Source: Mucor racemosus | Lineage: Eukaryota > Mucoromycota > Mucoromycetes > Mucorales > Mucoraceae | NCBI GenBank assembly: GCA_027405735.1 | Contig: JAPEHQ010000016.1 | Location: 558,001-622,000 of the forward strand | Length of the DNA stretch: 64,000 nt | Direction of reading: 5' to 3' | Shown here: positions 50,836 through 63,258 of the stretch, piece after piece | Layout: every line of letters begins with the position of its first letter | How positions within the stretch are numbered: the first letter of the stretch is position 1 | Notes under the pieces: generated by a model | Told to the model about the DNA's origin: nothing | Database searches by the model: none | What the model saw: the letters and a program-made list of their open reading frames with translations, nothing else | Position numbers and translations under genes: made by a program

Positions 50836-51189
50836 CTAATAATATACTACAAAAGGTGGTTTTTATAAAAAAGGGGCAGGTTACTCAAAGATCAGAATCT
50901 TCTTTTTAAAAAAAAAGAATGCTTATAAACCTCATTAATATTTGTTATATAAAACTACTTCAATGAACATTTTGACAGCGGAAGTTTGAAGGAAAAAAAT
51001 TAAAAATATGCGTAAATCGAGAAATATTGTAAAAAGTATATGTTATTGTACATGTTTAGTTAAAGTATATATTTTTTAAATATATATAAATAATCTACAA
51101 ATATGGATAGAAAAAGAGAACGTAGTGAATAATAATGATTGTGAAAGAAACGAAAATAAAATGATATAAAAGAGACATTTAAGGTAAAA
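50836..51189. other. Short spacer, no gene seen
   Basis: 354 bp of AT-rich DNA between the orphan dynein exon and the alanine aminotransferase stop codon. No WD40-coding exon or other frame was found. Confidence 0.6.
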
Positions 51190-52934
51190 TTAGTCCTTGT
51201 ACTTCTTCATGAAAGACTTGTGGAAATTTTCAAGACTACCACAGAACTTATCAAAGAGATTTTCCTCAGGAAGGAAAGTAGAACGGAAATGGAAAGTTCC
51301 TGGTTCTTGACCAAAGCCTGAACCTGGAATGACACAAACACCAGTGGCCTCCAACATACCCATAGCGTACAAGCTATCAGGAGTCATACCTTCCTTCTTG
51401 GCGGCCTCAATGGCCTTCTTGGGTAAAGTAATTTTGGGGAACAAATACATGGCGCCCTCAGCATCATTACAAGTAACACCTTCTAAAGAATTAAAGCATT
51501 GAGCAAGCTTAGTGGCTCTACGACCGAGTGATTGGAAAATGGCATCAACTTCGGCTTTATATTGGGGGTAAGAAGCATCACCCTCAACAGGAGGGTTAGT
51601 CATAAGGTCAACCATAATTTGACCATGTACATTAGGACACAATGAAATGGAAGAAATCTTGTAAAGTTGTTCCATGATTTCGGGATCAATATTGACACAT
51701 TCAAAGTAACCACCACGACGACCACATTCACCAATCATACCCTTGGAGGTAGAATGGAAAGAGAAAAGCTCTTGATCTTGATATTCAGGGCCCATTGATC
51801 TTAAAACTTTCTTGAAACTGTGGAAAGGACGACGCTCAGGTTGATAAATGTTGGTTTGATATACTTCATCAGCCAACAAGACAATACGCTCTTCATGACA
51901 GAATTCAATAATTTCCTTCATGTTTTCTTCGGAAAGACATTGACCAGTAGGGTTACCAGGGTTAATAATAACTAAAGCTTTAACATCGACACCGTTTTTA
52001 CGAGCTTCATCAACAGATTTTTGAAGGTCTTGACGACCCAATCCCCAAGCTTGACTTTCGTTAAGATAATATGGTACAGGAGCAGCATCTACCAAAGCAA
52101 GGGTGGCGGAATAAAGGGGGTATTGAGGAATAGGAATCATAATACCTGATTGTTGGTTTTGAGTCAAAAGTTGAATAACCTTTTGTACACCTTCTGATGC
52201 ACCTTGAGTCAAGAAAATGTCATCGGGATTAGCAGCATAACCATCACGACGTTCAATGAATTTGGCAACATTTTCACGAATATGAGTGATACCCTTAGAA
52301 TGAGAATAAGCGCCTACACTACCAATGTTTTTCAAAAGAACTTGTGCACGAGCAATGGCATCAGCAGGGTACAATTTAGACACTAATGCTCTATTCTCTG
52401 TCTTTAACAATTCTGGGTTTTCACAAAGTGATGCGACCTTTTTTTTTGGGGGCGGAAGTGAATGTTAGTACCTAAATAATTTTAGATCTTAGTTGCAACT
52501 ACCTGTCTGAAAAATGTAATAGGTTTTTGATTTAATTGTTGTGGGTTACCAATATTACAGAAAACTACTTTATCAAAGTCTAACTTTGAAGAATCCTTTT
52601 TCAATTGCTACATTTTTTATGTAAAACAGTTAAATTTCTGTGTTCATTTTCCCTCTCTTTTCCCTTTTTTCCCCTCAATTACCTGGCTCAAAGCTTCAGC
52701 GCGAATGGGCAAGGCTCCACGAACGGCATACTCAACACTTTTGACCAAAGGATGCATGGTTTCAGTAGTCAATACTTTACCTAAATACATACGAGATCAT
52801 AAATATTTTGTCTATAGCTTGACCATATATCATTTGAAATCCTTACCATGCTTTGTTGAAGCAAATCGAAGAGTGGAACGTTGATTAAGTTGAATGTAAC
52901 TAGTCTTTGTTGTACGGAGAAGGGTTCTAATCAT
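51190..52934 (-). CDS. Alanine aminotransferase, mitochondrial-type
   Basis: Four exons, about 515 residues. The N-terminus MIRTLLRTTKTSYIQLNQRS with TLRFASTKH is basic, Ser/Thr-rich and lacks acidic residues, a typical mitochondrial presequence. Then come VEYAVRGALPIRAEALS, VVFCNIGNPQQLNQKPITFF and IGSVGAYSHSKGI. Core fold-type I features: INPGNPTGQCL, LADEVYQTNIY and the PLP lysine in SFHSTSKGMIGECGRRGGY (a block typical of alanine aminotransferases). The C-terminus has TGVCVIPGSGFGQEPGTFHF and RSTFLP. It interconverts alanine and 2-oxoglutarate with pyruvate and glutamate. Its codon use is the most GC-biased and regular in the window, suggesting high expression. Confidence 0.93.
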
Positions 52935-55399
52935 GATCGAAAATGAAATTGAAAAAAGAGAGAAACAGAAAAAGGTAAAAGAAACGGGTTAAAGGACAAA
53001 AGTTCGAGTTTTTATATTGAACAAACCATCTGGTTATCTTCCTCTTGGCTTCAACTCCGTTTTAGAGACAAAAATTATTGCCTCAAAAAGCATTCTGATA
53101 ACGTTACATATTCTATCTTGAATATTGTATCTCTCTATAAAAGGATATACTTTAAGGATTTATCCGTGAATCTTGGATGTATCTCATTTTTTTAATGATA
53201 CATTCAATTCAGGTATTTTGCTCAGACAAATGCCTAATTCTTTGTATATGACACATAATCAATATCGAGCTATTATTGGATACATAAAAACTTCATTATT
53301 TTCAGTAAACGATGCAACTAATCATAAACTAACGCAATATTTTCTCATGTAGCTTATGATTGAAACACTTAAATGTATTATTATAGCTATAATTGGTATT
53401 ATCATGTCTTGTCTAATCAGATAAGTATAAATACGTACGTAGGTTGATCACAAAAAATGAACTGTATAACTGAGTCATAAAAAGATTCTTGAACTTTTCC
53501 CACAGTTAATAATCCAGCTACTGTACGAAACCAGTTACACACCAAAACAAACAAGAAGCCCCTTGATTTACAATTAAGCATTTGATCTTGATAGCTGCTA
53601 AAGCAACCGATTCACATTTTTCAAAAGATCATATTACTATCCCTCTTTTTTTTCTTTTTCTTTTTTTTTACGGACGCTTCAAGTTTTATCCAAAATCTTA
53701 TTTATTACCGGATTTAATAGCAAAATATCTTATCTTTTTCTTTATAAAGAACAAGCTAAATTCAAGTAGCACATGTAATTTTATAGCACAACTGGGGAGA
53801 TATGAGTCAAAGAAATGTCACACAAATAGACCACCTGTCAAAAATTTAAGAGGAAAAAAAAGGTGTCTAATATATGATCTCATGATGTGTTTCCTGGGTT
53901 ATTATACTTGTTGTATATTTTCAAATTAACAACTTTATTTTATACCACAGACATTTAGTTTTTACCCCACATTTAGTTTTTTTTTGTTTTTTTGTTGCAC
54001 AAACATTTTGGCGTGGCCCTCTTTTTCACTTAAAATGCGGAGATCTGACGGCTTCCAATGTTATTGTTCCATATCATGGCCCTGGTAATCATTTTACACT
54101 GGGCCTATTTTTAATCATATCCAAGCTCATCATTGAACACAATTTTATAAAGCCCCATCTTATAAATCCTTTGAATAAATAAAAAAAACCGTAAGATTAA
54201 CTATATATAGAGCTCCTTTTGATATGATAATAAGTTTTTCGATATTAAAAAATTAATTGTTGATAAGAAACTTGTGTGGTTTCTTTTATGTAGGTACTAA
54301 AATGTGTTACCTAAATTCTTAGCCGAGCTAAACCGAAGACATTCTTGCTTATCGCCAAGTTGAGCTTCAACTATTTTGAAAATTACGGGCTTTTTCATCT
54401 TGCAAATAACGATTCCTCTTCCATTAAAGTTAATGTAACACATAGATGGGGGAAGAAGCTAAAGTTTCTTCTTTTCAAATGTAACCGTACATCAAGTAAA
54501 TCAACATCTTACAGTTCAGCGAAAACCAAGAATATACCGCAAACCAATAAGTGAATCTCGAACCTTTATATCAAGTCTTTCAGTTCTGAGAACACCATAC
54601 ACCATTTTATAACACATTAGAAAATTTTAGTAGAATGATTTTCTTTTAAGAACTCCTTTATTTAATATTTCAAAGCTATATGTTACAATAAATATGTCTA
54701 CATATACTTTTCAGTGCAAGAAAAGCTTAGATAAAGCGATTATAGAAAATGTAATGCAAATTTCACATTGAAAATTTTTAATTTAATCTAAAAAATCAAA
54801 CTAGTTGTTTTTTTTTTCATAAATAATCATGAAGCATCGAGCATTTATAGTAGATCGGTATGTTACTTACAACTAACTTATAGATCATTAAGCCTACGAA
54901 TGCTTAACAACATATTTTTGGGCAAAAATACTTCAACAATTCAAACCAAAAACTCGTCGAGAGCTTTTCGATAACACAGTTTTTCCACTTGAAATTCAGA
55001 CATTTCAGGTTAATATTTAGACGATTTCCAATTGAATTTTGGACGATTGTAGTTATATATTGAGACAGAGTAAAAATGAAGTCTAAACAAAGCGAGAATG
55101 CAAATTCGTAACGAATAAAGCATTGTTTCTAGATGCTAGTTGTTTATTATGATAAATATTTAAATTGAGCTTATGTCCAAAATAATAAAACTGAAAAAGT
55201 ACAATGTCCCAAAGAGAACCTTTATTCATTAAAAGGTACAATATTACTCAAGCATCCTGCATTGCTATTCAAGGACTGCAAGACTTCTCTCTCTGTCTGT
55301 CTGTCCCTATCTGTCTTTACTTGAGTATTGTTTTTAAATCTCACGTGGTTACTGCGCTTCAAGGTTTGCTATTATGATGGTGTATCTACTGCTTCTGCG

Positions 55400-55660
55400 T
55401 GATCATAAGGTTTTTTTCCCTCCTGCTACCTTTTGGAGAAGGTTTTTTTAAGCCTGTGGTCTTTCTTTGGCTCAATACTGATATTTTTTCAAGACTGGTG
55501 TTATTTACTCAAGATCTAAAGGTTTTCTCCCTCCTATTGCTTTTTGGAGTAGGGTTTTTTGAACCTATGATCTTTGATACTTTGTTTCATTGGTTGCGAT
55601 TTGGTGTCTCTCTTGCTTTAAGATGATGTCTTTAAGATCTACAAGGTTTTTTCTCTCAAG
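55400..55660 (+). repeat. Imperfect tandem duplication, about 110-bp unit
   Basis: GATCATAAGGTTTTTTTCCC then TTTTGGAGAAGGTTTTTTTA and CCTGTGGTCTTT recur as GATCTAAAGGTTTTCTCCC, TTTTTGGAGTAGGGTTTTTT and CCTATGATCTTTG about 110 bp later. A third partial start, GATCTACAAGGTTTTTTCTC, lies near 55636. A 75-codon frame runs through the first two units, but it reflects the repeat rather than a gene. Confidence 0.7.
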
Positions 55661-56134
55661 ACTAGTCCATTTGAAAGGTATTCTGACGGCTTGTTCTGAA
55701 CTAAGCACGATTTAATTCGCATACTTTAAGGAGCTTGTCTGAAATGCTTTATGAACTTGTAATTTCTCACACTAACATATTTATTCATCACTGGTATATT
55801 TTTTTCACTAGAGTTAACAAATGAAGATGTATGATTTTTAACTGGTTCTAGACTGATTTCTTAGACAGCATTCTGCTTATCTTACAAGCCAAGGGGTACT
55901 AATGTCTAAAACATTATCGTATTGTATACTCTGCATCTCTGGCTTGGATAATGATGCTTCTAAAGAAAATGGTGTGAAGTTTATTATAATCGCCGTAATA
56001 AACATGGTTTCTTCTTTGGGAGTTTAGATTAATTCTTTGAAATAATATCTGAAACTAATTTAATCTTGTCCAAATCCTCTTCTCATCATCTCTAGATCTT
56101 ATTCTTATTTCATCCCAATTTTATGCTCACTCTA

Positions 56135-56246
56135 TCTAAATCTCAATTTCCGTTATATCCCAATTTTATCCTCATTACATCCAAACTTTATCTAAATCTC
56201 AATTTCCGTTATATCCCAATTTTATCCTCATTACATCCAAACTTTA
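56135..56246 (+). repeat. Exact tandem repeat, two 56-bp units
   Basis: The unit begins TCTAAATCTCAATTTCCG and ends CATCCAAACTTTA; 56135-56190 and 56191-56246 look identical base for base. Flanking sequence on both sides has related CATCCCAATTTTAT phrases, so the pair sits in an older, diverged array. Perfect identity indicates recent duplication. Confidence 0.9.
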
Positions 56247-56879
56247 TCTTCATCACACCCTAATTTTATTCTCATTTTATCCCAAAGTTTACTTATTTCG
56301 TCTGAATTTAATGAAGTAGAAATACTGTAGCATTTAATCCATGCCACCGACCTGAAATTCAAACTTTTAAAAATTTCTGGGTCCGATAAAAGTTACACTT
56401 CAGACGTCAATTTACCTTTTCTCAGAAAAATCAGATCTACAGCTTTTTTCCCAAAAGGCATCATGAACGTTTAGATAACCGAAGATACTGACACGACTCA
56501 ATAATGTGAAGAAGAAGGTGATAGTCTCATATTTTTAGCTATTTTTAGAACATCTTTGATCGCTCGTTTAAGTTTATTTAAGTTCAACCTCATTACAAAT
56601 CAGTCTGTATTAATAAATTATAAAAGCCTTGTACATATGTAGCTTTCAGGAAACATCCAAAATTTCATACAATTAATTGATTAAAACATCTTATATACTG
56701 TATTAAATAGTTTAAATGACGTTTTTGACAATAGTTGCCATATGTTAAAAAACTATAATTTTAGACAAGCTTTATTCACCGCTTGGGCAGTATTAAAACC
56801 TCATTATTTAAAGCATTTCGAAGTAATTTCGGTCGACTTGAAGGGGTAATTACTCAATGTCATAAAGGGTTGAAAGACA

Positions 56880-58060
56880 TGTCAAAACAGTTACACTCCA
56901 TAAATCAAAAAAGTTACACTCCAGATAACAAAAAAGTTACACTCCATAATTTAAAAGTTACACTCTACAAGCTAAAATGGATTTTTTTTCCTAAAAATCA
57001 GATCTCCAACATTTTTCCCATAAATTTCTTCATGTGCTGAGGTAAGAGTGGATTCTAATACAAGGTAATGCTGCAATAACTATGGTGCTATTCATATATT
57101 TTTATCTATTTTTTTTGCGGAGATATAGCCGTTCAAAGAATTATAGGAATATCAGAAAAACAAGCATACCTATTGATTTTATTAAGTAAACATTACTTGC
57201 AATTATAATAAAAGTTTTTTGTCTATATTATAGGCATATTATTTGTTAGATACAAATAGAGTCAAAATAAAAATTCAAAGAATTTACCCCATAAAACACA
57301 CAAAAAACGTAGAAATTACTAATATCATTTTCCAGTAAGTTATCAAACAAAATGTCAGTTCCATAAAAATAAATGCGAGCAACAATATATATAGATCCGT
57401 TTTTAGTTTTTTCAAAAAATTCATTTTTCAAGGAATAATGAAGATTTGAAGGTGTACTCTTGTTTTTTGACCCCAACCCCCATCCAAAAATCGCGATTTT
57501 GAGCGATTTTCATAACAAAATAGTAAAAACCTCTTATTAAAATTAGTCTGATTGGATACAAATTTTTAAGGGCTACAAATAACAATTAATTGTCTACAGA
57601 CTATCACTATAGCATCTGTCGAATAAATTTGGAAAAACCGATAATTTTTTCTTCCAATTTTGGTTTTTACAGCTTAAATATGAAAAATTGAAACTTTGAG
57701 CCTTAATATCTCTGCAAAAAATTAAGATACCCAAAGACTTCTTTATAATAAAACTTACTTGTTTTGAAATTCTCTTTAACATATCTGAGTTCGAAACCCC
57801 CTGGGCATCTTTTTTTTTACTTCATTTTTTTGACATTTTCGTAATAGATTCCAAAATATTCGTTAAATTGTGCAGAATTTTTTTACATTCATATCATCAA
57901 CCTTGTTGAGCTCTCTAGGTCCCAATTTAAATTTCTTCAAAATACTGATTTTTCGTGGAGATGTCCTCAAAAATGTGTATAAAAGAATATCCTCGGTTTT
58001 TCTTGAAAAAAATAAAGGGTATACCCTCATTCCAAATTCTGTGTTACGTTCACAGGTTAT
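56880..58060 (+). repeat. Y-X-Z copy of the main interspersed repeat
   Basis: Four TTACACTCCA-type units (56889-56975, the last degenerated to TTACACTCTAC), then AGATCTCCAACATTTTTCCC, TTGCGGAGATATAGCCGTTC and GACCCCAACCCCCATCCAAA. The X block follows (AAACTTTGAGCCTTAATATC, ATATCATCAACCTTGTTGAG) and then the Z start GGGTATACCCTCATTCCAAA. It shows the uninterrupted versions of both insertion sites used to define the solo LTR and the hAT-like element. A single TTACACTTCAG with AAAATCAGATCTACAGC at about 56390-56445 is a further degraded fragment. Confidence 0.75.
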
Positions 58061-58274
58061 TATAGTAACTTTTAAGATAATAATAAATCTTTTGAGTTGC
58101 ATTGTAATCCTTATTGTAAAAGTGAGCTACCTAATCTGGGGTAGCATTCCTTGTATAATTATCACGTTCTACTATATACACCCATTACTATCTGGTTACA
58201 GTACACTATAAATCTCACTATGTAAGCTCGATTACCGGAGTAACTCAACTATATCGGCATAGCTACGGCTCCAA

Positions 58275-58820
58275 TGTCGTATATTTTTGGGTTTGATAAA
58301 TAAATAATACTTAAAAAAGAATACAATTAAAAGAAAATGAGTAATGAATCAGTTCTTCAACTGTATAATAAAAACAAGATATCGTTTATTTTTTAGATAT
58401 AAAAGTATGGCCTTTTATATTGATTTGACATTGAGATCCTGAGATGTAATTTAAGGCACTATTGAACCATTGGATCTGTTTGATAGTAATCTATGGATTG
58501 AAATGGATCAATCGTAATTTAACCGTGCTTGCAGAGCTTGTGAGTTGTCTTGTTTCAATGCTGCGCTAAATATGCTTGGATGTTGATTTGATAGCTACTT
58601 GATTGGTTAACTGCTGGGATGAAATAATGTGGTGTCATAATTGAGGTCGAAGCGTTCTTGGTAATTACTGGATTAAACTTGATGCGCTAGGAGTTTCTTA
58701 TATCCGATATCAAGACTTGCACTTCAATACATGTCGTAGTCAATAGATTATTGTAAGATGTATTGATACTGTAGAAGGTGATAGCGTATGATACTAGTAG
58801 GTGGAATACAACAATAAACA
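58275..58820 (+). repeat. LTR-like repeat, second family
   Basis: Begins TGTCGTATATTTTTGGG and ends ACAACAATAAACA (TG...CA). Its first ~110 bp (TTGATAAATAAATAATACTT, AATCAGTTCTTCAACTGTAT) recurs at 60235-60327, where it is cut off by the other LTR-like unit. No target duplication was seen, so the right border is tentative. Confidence 0.5.
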
Positions 58821-58834
58821 TTTTTTAGGATATA

Positions 58835-59600
58835 CCCTAGACACTACTAAATAGAAATTAATTGATTGCATTATGCTATCTATCCCTAAATTTATTTTAT
58901 ATCTCTCGAAAGACTCAAAAACGCGTAAATTTCACTGCTTTTTCCTTGAAAACTGGGTCTCATTTTTCATCCCTGCTCTACTTTTTATTTTCGCTAAATC
59001 ACACCAAGAAAAAACTATATGCCAATGTACCTGAGATGTCCAGCTTTAATTTAAAAATAAGTGTCCGGAAATATCCTATTTTTTGCAGTTGATATTAATT
59101 TTTCAGTGCTAATGTTTCATATTTTTACGCGTATTTTACTGCTAATGGATTGAAAACTTTGAGGCTTCATATCTCCAGAAAAAATTAAGCTATACTACCA
59201 CTTTTCAATAATAAAATCTACTTGTTTTAAAGTGTTCTATAACATATTTTAATGTAAAAAAATTCTGAGCACTTTTATTTTTTTTTTCATTTTTTTGGGC
59301 ATTTCTATAGTAGGTTTCAAAATATTGGTTAAATTGAGCAACATTTTTTTTGCATTCACGTCATCCAGCTCGTTGAGCTTTCTCAGACCCAATTTAGAGT
59401 TTTTCAAAATATTGATTTTTCGTGGAGATATCCTCAAAAATGTGTCCAAAAAGGTGCCTCCATTTTTGGCATCCATTTTTCCCTTGTATACCCTCATCCC
59501 AAATTCTGAAACAGAAAAAAATTTGGACAAAAATGTTGTTTTCTCTACGAATAATGCAGCTAGAAGGTTTTGCAATAGCTCAATCGACAGATAATTTTTT
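58835..59600 (+). repeat. W-X-Z copy of the main interspersed repeat
   Basis: W: ATACCCTAGACACTACTAAA, TATGCCAATGTACCTGAGAT and ATCCTATTTTTTGCAGTTG. X: GAAAACTTTGAGGCTTCATA, TCATCCAGCTCGTTGAGC and TTTTTCGTGGAGATATCCTC. Z: CCTTGTATACCCTCATCCCA and TTTTCTCTACGAATAATGC. It lacks the TTACACTCCA-containing Y block, joining X directly to Z. Confidence 0.75.
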
Positions 59601-60234
59601 TGTGCATTATTTTCGTTTATTATATTTTAAATATGCTTATAAAAAGTGACGTGTATCTTTCAAAGATCTTCAAAATTTCAATTGCATTTTACGCACAATT
59701 TAATGTGAAATGTTTGTCTGCATTTTATTTAGATGGATGTAGGATCCAAAACTGTATACAAACTATTTAATACGCTAGATCAACTTATTTTACAGCTCGT
59801 GAGCCATTAAACAATTTTATTTTTTTCATCATTTTTCGTCCATTTTTTAAAATAAATTTTGGAACCCAGTTATCATAAGCTGTAAGCTGTGATATCGACT
59901 ATTATTTTGATTATCTCGATGAAAAATCAATGCTTTTTGCTAAAATAAAAAATTCAGAGTAGCAATCAATTAGGTCTATCTTGTGAATACAGAAATTATG
60001 CCCTGGATAATGAGTTTTAAGTTTAAACTAATTTTACAACTGCAGAAAACAAAGAAAAAATTCCATCCTTGTGAATATTGATCTAATTAATCTTCAATTA
60101 TACATGATGATATATTTAAATATATCTTGCATAAAATTTATACTTCTACTTCTACAAATAACTGTGAATTGAGAAAACCATCAGTAAAACATAATATTTC
60201 TGCCCAATAAAACCACCTGTTGTGTCCTATATTT

Positions 60235-60327
60235 TCATGTTTGATAAATAATACTTAAAAAAAGAATACAGTTAAAAGAGAATGAGTAATAAATCAGTTC
60301 TTTAACTGTATAATAAAAACAAGACAT
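60235..60327 (+). repeat. Truncated 5' part of the second LTR-like family
   Basis: GTCCTATATTTTCATGTTTG, ATAATACTTAAAAAAAGAAT and AATCAGTTCTTTAACTGTAT match 58280-58390. The match ends where the inverted LTR-like unit starts at 60328, so the latter probably inserted into it. Confidence 0.65.
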
Positions 60328-60872
60328 TGTTTATGTTTAGGACATAGACTAGACCGGGTACATGTATTACTAGTAGAAGTGCTCAAAGAGACTATTTAGA
60401 CATGATGAGTCTTAGCATAGAATGACGAGAATGAGGTTATATTGATGTATTGCAATTTTATTTCATTTAGTTATGCTACATTTAGTCTATAATGAAATAG
60501 TGTAGCCTGTGATCCTGAAGTTGAGCCAATCATGAATTCGTCCCTGGAAATGGAATTCAGCTATTTCATTTGTATAGACATTCACTGTCTAAAGTTAATA
60601 AAGCATGAATAATCTATATACTTAACTTGGTCGTATCCTACTAAACTTGCTCTGGCCACTATATTATATCATCATGTTGTAATCAACTAGTTCCTCAAGA
60701 TTATGAAATCATTCTTTTATACACTCTATATCCGCGCTTCCAAAACACACAAATACCCTGAATCCTGATGTCTTTTGAGACGGATTCATTATCTTTTTTA
60801 CCTATCAATATACTCAATAAATATATCTAGTTTTAACTTTATTTTCTAGTTATTCATTGTGTATATTAAACA
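60328..60872 (-). repeat. LTR-like repeat, inverted copy of 20534-21098
   Basis: Read on the minus strand it starts TGTTTAATATACACAATGAA and ends with GTCCTAAACA followed by TAAACA. About 545 bp align with 20534-21098 with scattered changes, so the two are members of one family 40 kb apart in opposite orientation. No flanking duplication is visible. Confidence 0.7.
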
Positions 60873-60889
60873 AATGGTATATTAATTAT

Positions 60890-61075
60890 GGTTTAAGTCA
60901 ATAATTATAATTTGCTAGGATCCACATCTCGCCTATATTACTACTATAAGATTACTTGCTGTATCAATCAACAGACATTCAAATCAAAGCGCTTTCTGAT
61001 TTGTCCCAGCGGTAATTCAAATTAGACACCAGATGAAATGGAGATATAAATGGATGTAATCCACATAATATATTG
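60890..61075 (+). repeat. Diverged relative of the 22.1-22.6 kb solo LTR
   Basis: GGTTTAAGTCAATAATTATA, TTTGCTAGGATCC, then CAGATGAAATGGAGATA correspond in order to GGTCTTTAACTATAAGTTGC, TAGGATAG and CAGATGAAATGGAGATC of the solo LTR. Only the 3' half is recognisable. Confidence 0.45.
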
Positions 61076-61344
61076 TTTTTTTATACTTTTTTTCTGTAGA
61101 TATCTATCTAATCCATGGATGTCTCGCGAAAGGTATACACATCTTTGACTAGGGATGTTCTCTAACCGCACTTGTATTAGTAAATTTGGCTGGCAAAATC
61201 TGGCTCGACAGCAATGCTATCTTCGACACAATGGCCACAAATGGCAACTTTTACAAGCCACTGTGTGGAGAGAAATTTATTGCCAAAATACATTTACACT
61301 ATATCTTGTGCCAGATTTTATTGAAAGCAATTAAGATTACGATT

Positions 61345-61485
61345 TCTATGAATACTGATCCAAGTAAGCTGTCAATCTTAATGAATATAGGTATAGATGG
61401 GTACTACAAGTATTTCAGATGCAGTATTGGCTTCCATGGGTCATTGTGCATTTGGTAAGTTTGAACAAAAAGTTGGTTACCTGCT
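61345..61485 (+). repeat. Member of a dispersed direct-repeat pair (with 18715-18870)
   Basis: ACTGATCCAAGTAAGCTGTC and CCATGGGTCATTGTGCATTT then GGTAAGTTTGAACAA match the segment at 18.7 kb in order. A frame of 90 codons overlaps it, but the shared part is not conserved as protein. Confidence 0.6.
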
Positions 61486-62068
61486 ATTTACGCCTACTAA
61501 GATCAGTAATAAGCTCACCAGTTCTCGCCAAATATGGATCAAAATGAGCTCCCGTTTCAATAGCAGGTACTCCTAGTGTTGATTCACAGAATTGTAAAAG
61601 GTTTAGCCTTCCAGAGTTGCTATGGAAATGGAGAAATGAAAACTTGTGCTTGTTTAAACTATTTTGTATGAATTGTTTCAGATATTCTTTGAAAATTTTT
61701 ATAAAATAATCAAACAATGGATTGAAATTGAATTTTAAAGTTGCACTCGATGTACAGTAGATTTACAAAGAACATGTCTTGATTTTATTAGCTAAAAACT
61801 GTTTTTGAAGGATTTCTGGACATGTTTTTGAAAAAAAAGTCTTATCTTCTGCTTGAAAAGAACTTATTAACTGGAAAAATGCTTGAAATCAATGAATATT
61901 GATCCAAATGGGTTGCAATTTTCAAAATATATAATACAGTTGTAGCAGTACCCAGAGATATTATTTTAACATTCCATTGTTTTTCTAGTTAAATCGTAGG
62001 AATCAAACGCTCACTTTTCCCTAGTAGGTTTTATGACCCAGCAGATCATTTTATAATTAGAAATAGCA

Positions 62069-62200
62069 CTAAATCAGCGAATGTATTTGACAATTATTTT
62101 TTAAGCATTGCCAGATATTCAATATTAATTTCGCTAACTGTACGTAAATACCAGCAAGGATATTTAGTTAAATTACAAATGTATTTATAAAGGGAATATG

Positions 62201-62231
<31 letters not shown>

Positions 62232-62607
62232 AACTTACTTTACAATCCTCGTATTTCGCAAAAAGAAAATTAGGATATGATGACAACTCAAAAGAAGGAT
62301 TATCAGAAGTCGGAATATAAGCATAAACATGAATATTATATTTAATATTAAAATCAAAATTAGGTTTAAAATATAGATCCCAAGTTTGGCTTTCCCGCAA
62401 AGGGACGTTATCATAGCAGGACATAAAGTACGAATCCACATTGATTGCTTGTCCGATAGGACCGACAGCAGAACCAAGTAAAGAAAACAGTACTTCCATC
62501 CCCTCAGTGCTATCCAAAGAAATAGCAGCATCAAGAGCCAGATCAATGCGAGTTTGACTGGATGGATTCCAGACGAAGCTATATAGAAGTTCTGCCACCA
62601 CGGACAT
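62069..62607 (-). CDS. Hypothetical protein, unknown family
   Basis: Exon 62239-62607 starts MSVVAELLYSFVWNPSSQTR and reads DLALDAAISLDSTEGMEVLF, LLGSAVGPIGQAIN and WDLYFKPNFDFNIKYNIHVY, ending at a perfect donor (AAA|GTAAGT). A possible second exon, 62069-62137 (acceptor GTACAG), would add LAKLILNIWQC and end at a stop, giving about 145 residues. The intron would contain a 27-bp poly-A run (poly-T on the coding strand). The hydrophobic-acidic pattern is compatible with a small folded protein; I recognise no family. Confidence 0.45.
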
Positions 62608-63258
62608 TATTTTTGACAGGATATGCAAGAATCATGTTCGAAAAATCGCATTCATGGTATCTATTCGTATCACAAAAGCCACCAACTTGAAGATTATAGA
62701 GCTGTTAAGAAATCCAAATCATTAATATTGCAATCATCAATGTTTAGATTTCCAGCAAGATTTGAAGACATTACTGTGAAGGAAAGCACTTTTAATATTA
62801 CATTAGTATTTGCCTCTGATTGTGTCCAAAGTAATTATTTTTTTTTGTATTTACGACTTTTCGAGATTTGAAAATCCCGTAATTGAATTGGTTATTAACC
62901 GCAACAAGTTAATAAATATACTTTGTAGTATCTCATTTGCATTTTCTAGATATTTTTATAGTAATCGCGATATTTTTGTATGGTGAACTTGGCTTTGTAT
63001 CTGAAGCTTAAAGGAATTACCAATGCCATTTGACATCTAACTTGTACAGTATCTCAACTGTCTATTGATATTTATGCTGTCATTAACTCAAGGCATGTCT
63101 AGTTTTTACAAATATCCTCATGCCATCTCAATCATTTTAAATCTTGAGAATTCTTTAATAACAAAACACCTAATCTCATCAAGATTATACTGTATATCTA
63201 CACTTTCTTTAAAAGACTTTTTTATTCAAGATATTTACATAATTATAGTACTACTCTT
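62608..63258. other. Intergenic, no confident gene
   Basis: 650 bp between the hypothetical gene and the stop codon of the partial gene at the window end. A plus-strand frame at 62623-62871 has no recognisable motif and sits in promoter position; it was not called. Confidence 0.45.

Larger units (their letters stand above)
52935..62068. other. Large gene-free repeat island (about 9 kb)
   Basis: The longest gene-free stretch. 52935-53100 holds the aminotransferase promoter. 53100-55200 is AT-rich without recognisable content. 55400-55660 and 56135-56246 carry tandem repeats. 56880-59600 is packed with copies of the main repeat and an LTR-like unit. 60230-61080 holds two LTR-like pieces, and 61345-61485 is one member of a dispersed pair. 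No transposase or reverse transcriptase frame was found. Confidence 0.65.

Noticed and set aside
53582..53929. 115-codon plus-strand frame upstream of the aminotransferase
   Set aside because: Low-complexity Phe/Leu read from T-rich DNA, no homology pattern, no splice or codon signal.
59249..59594. Overlapping ~100-codon frames on both strands
   Set aside because: They lie in the X-Z part of the non-coding repeat; other copies have stops in the same frames.
61186..61458. 90-codon frame in the repeat island
   Set aside because: It overlaps one member of a dispersed repeat pair whose other member does not keep the frame.
62623..62871. 82-codon plus-strand frame opposite the hypothetical gene
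   Set aside because: No motif and promoter position; kept as intergenic for lack of support.
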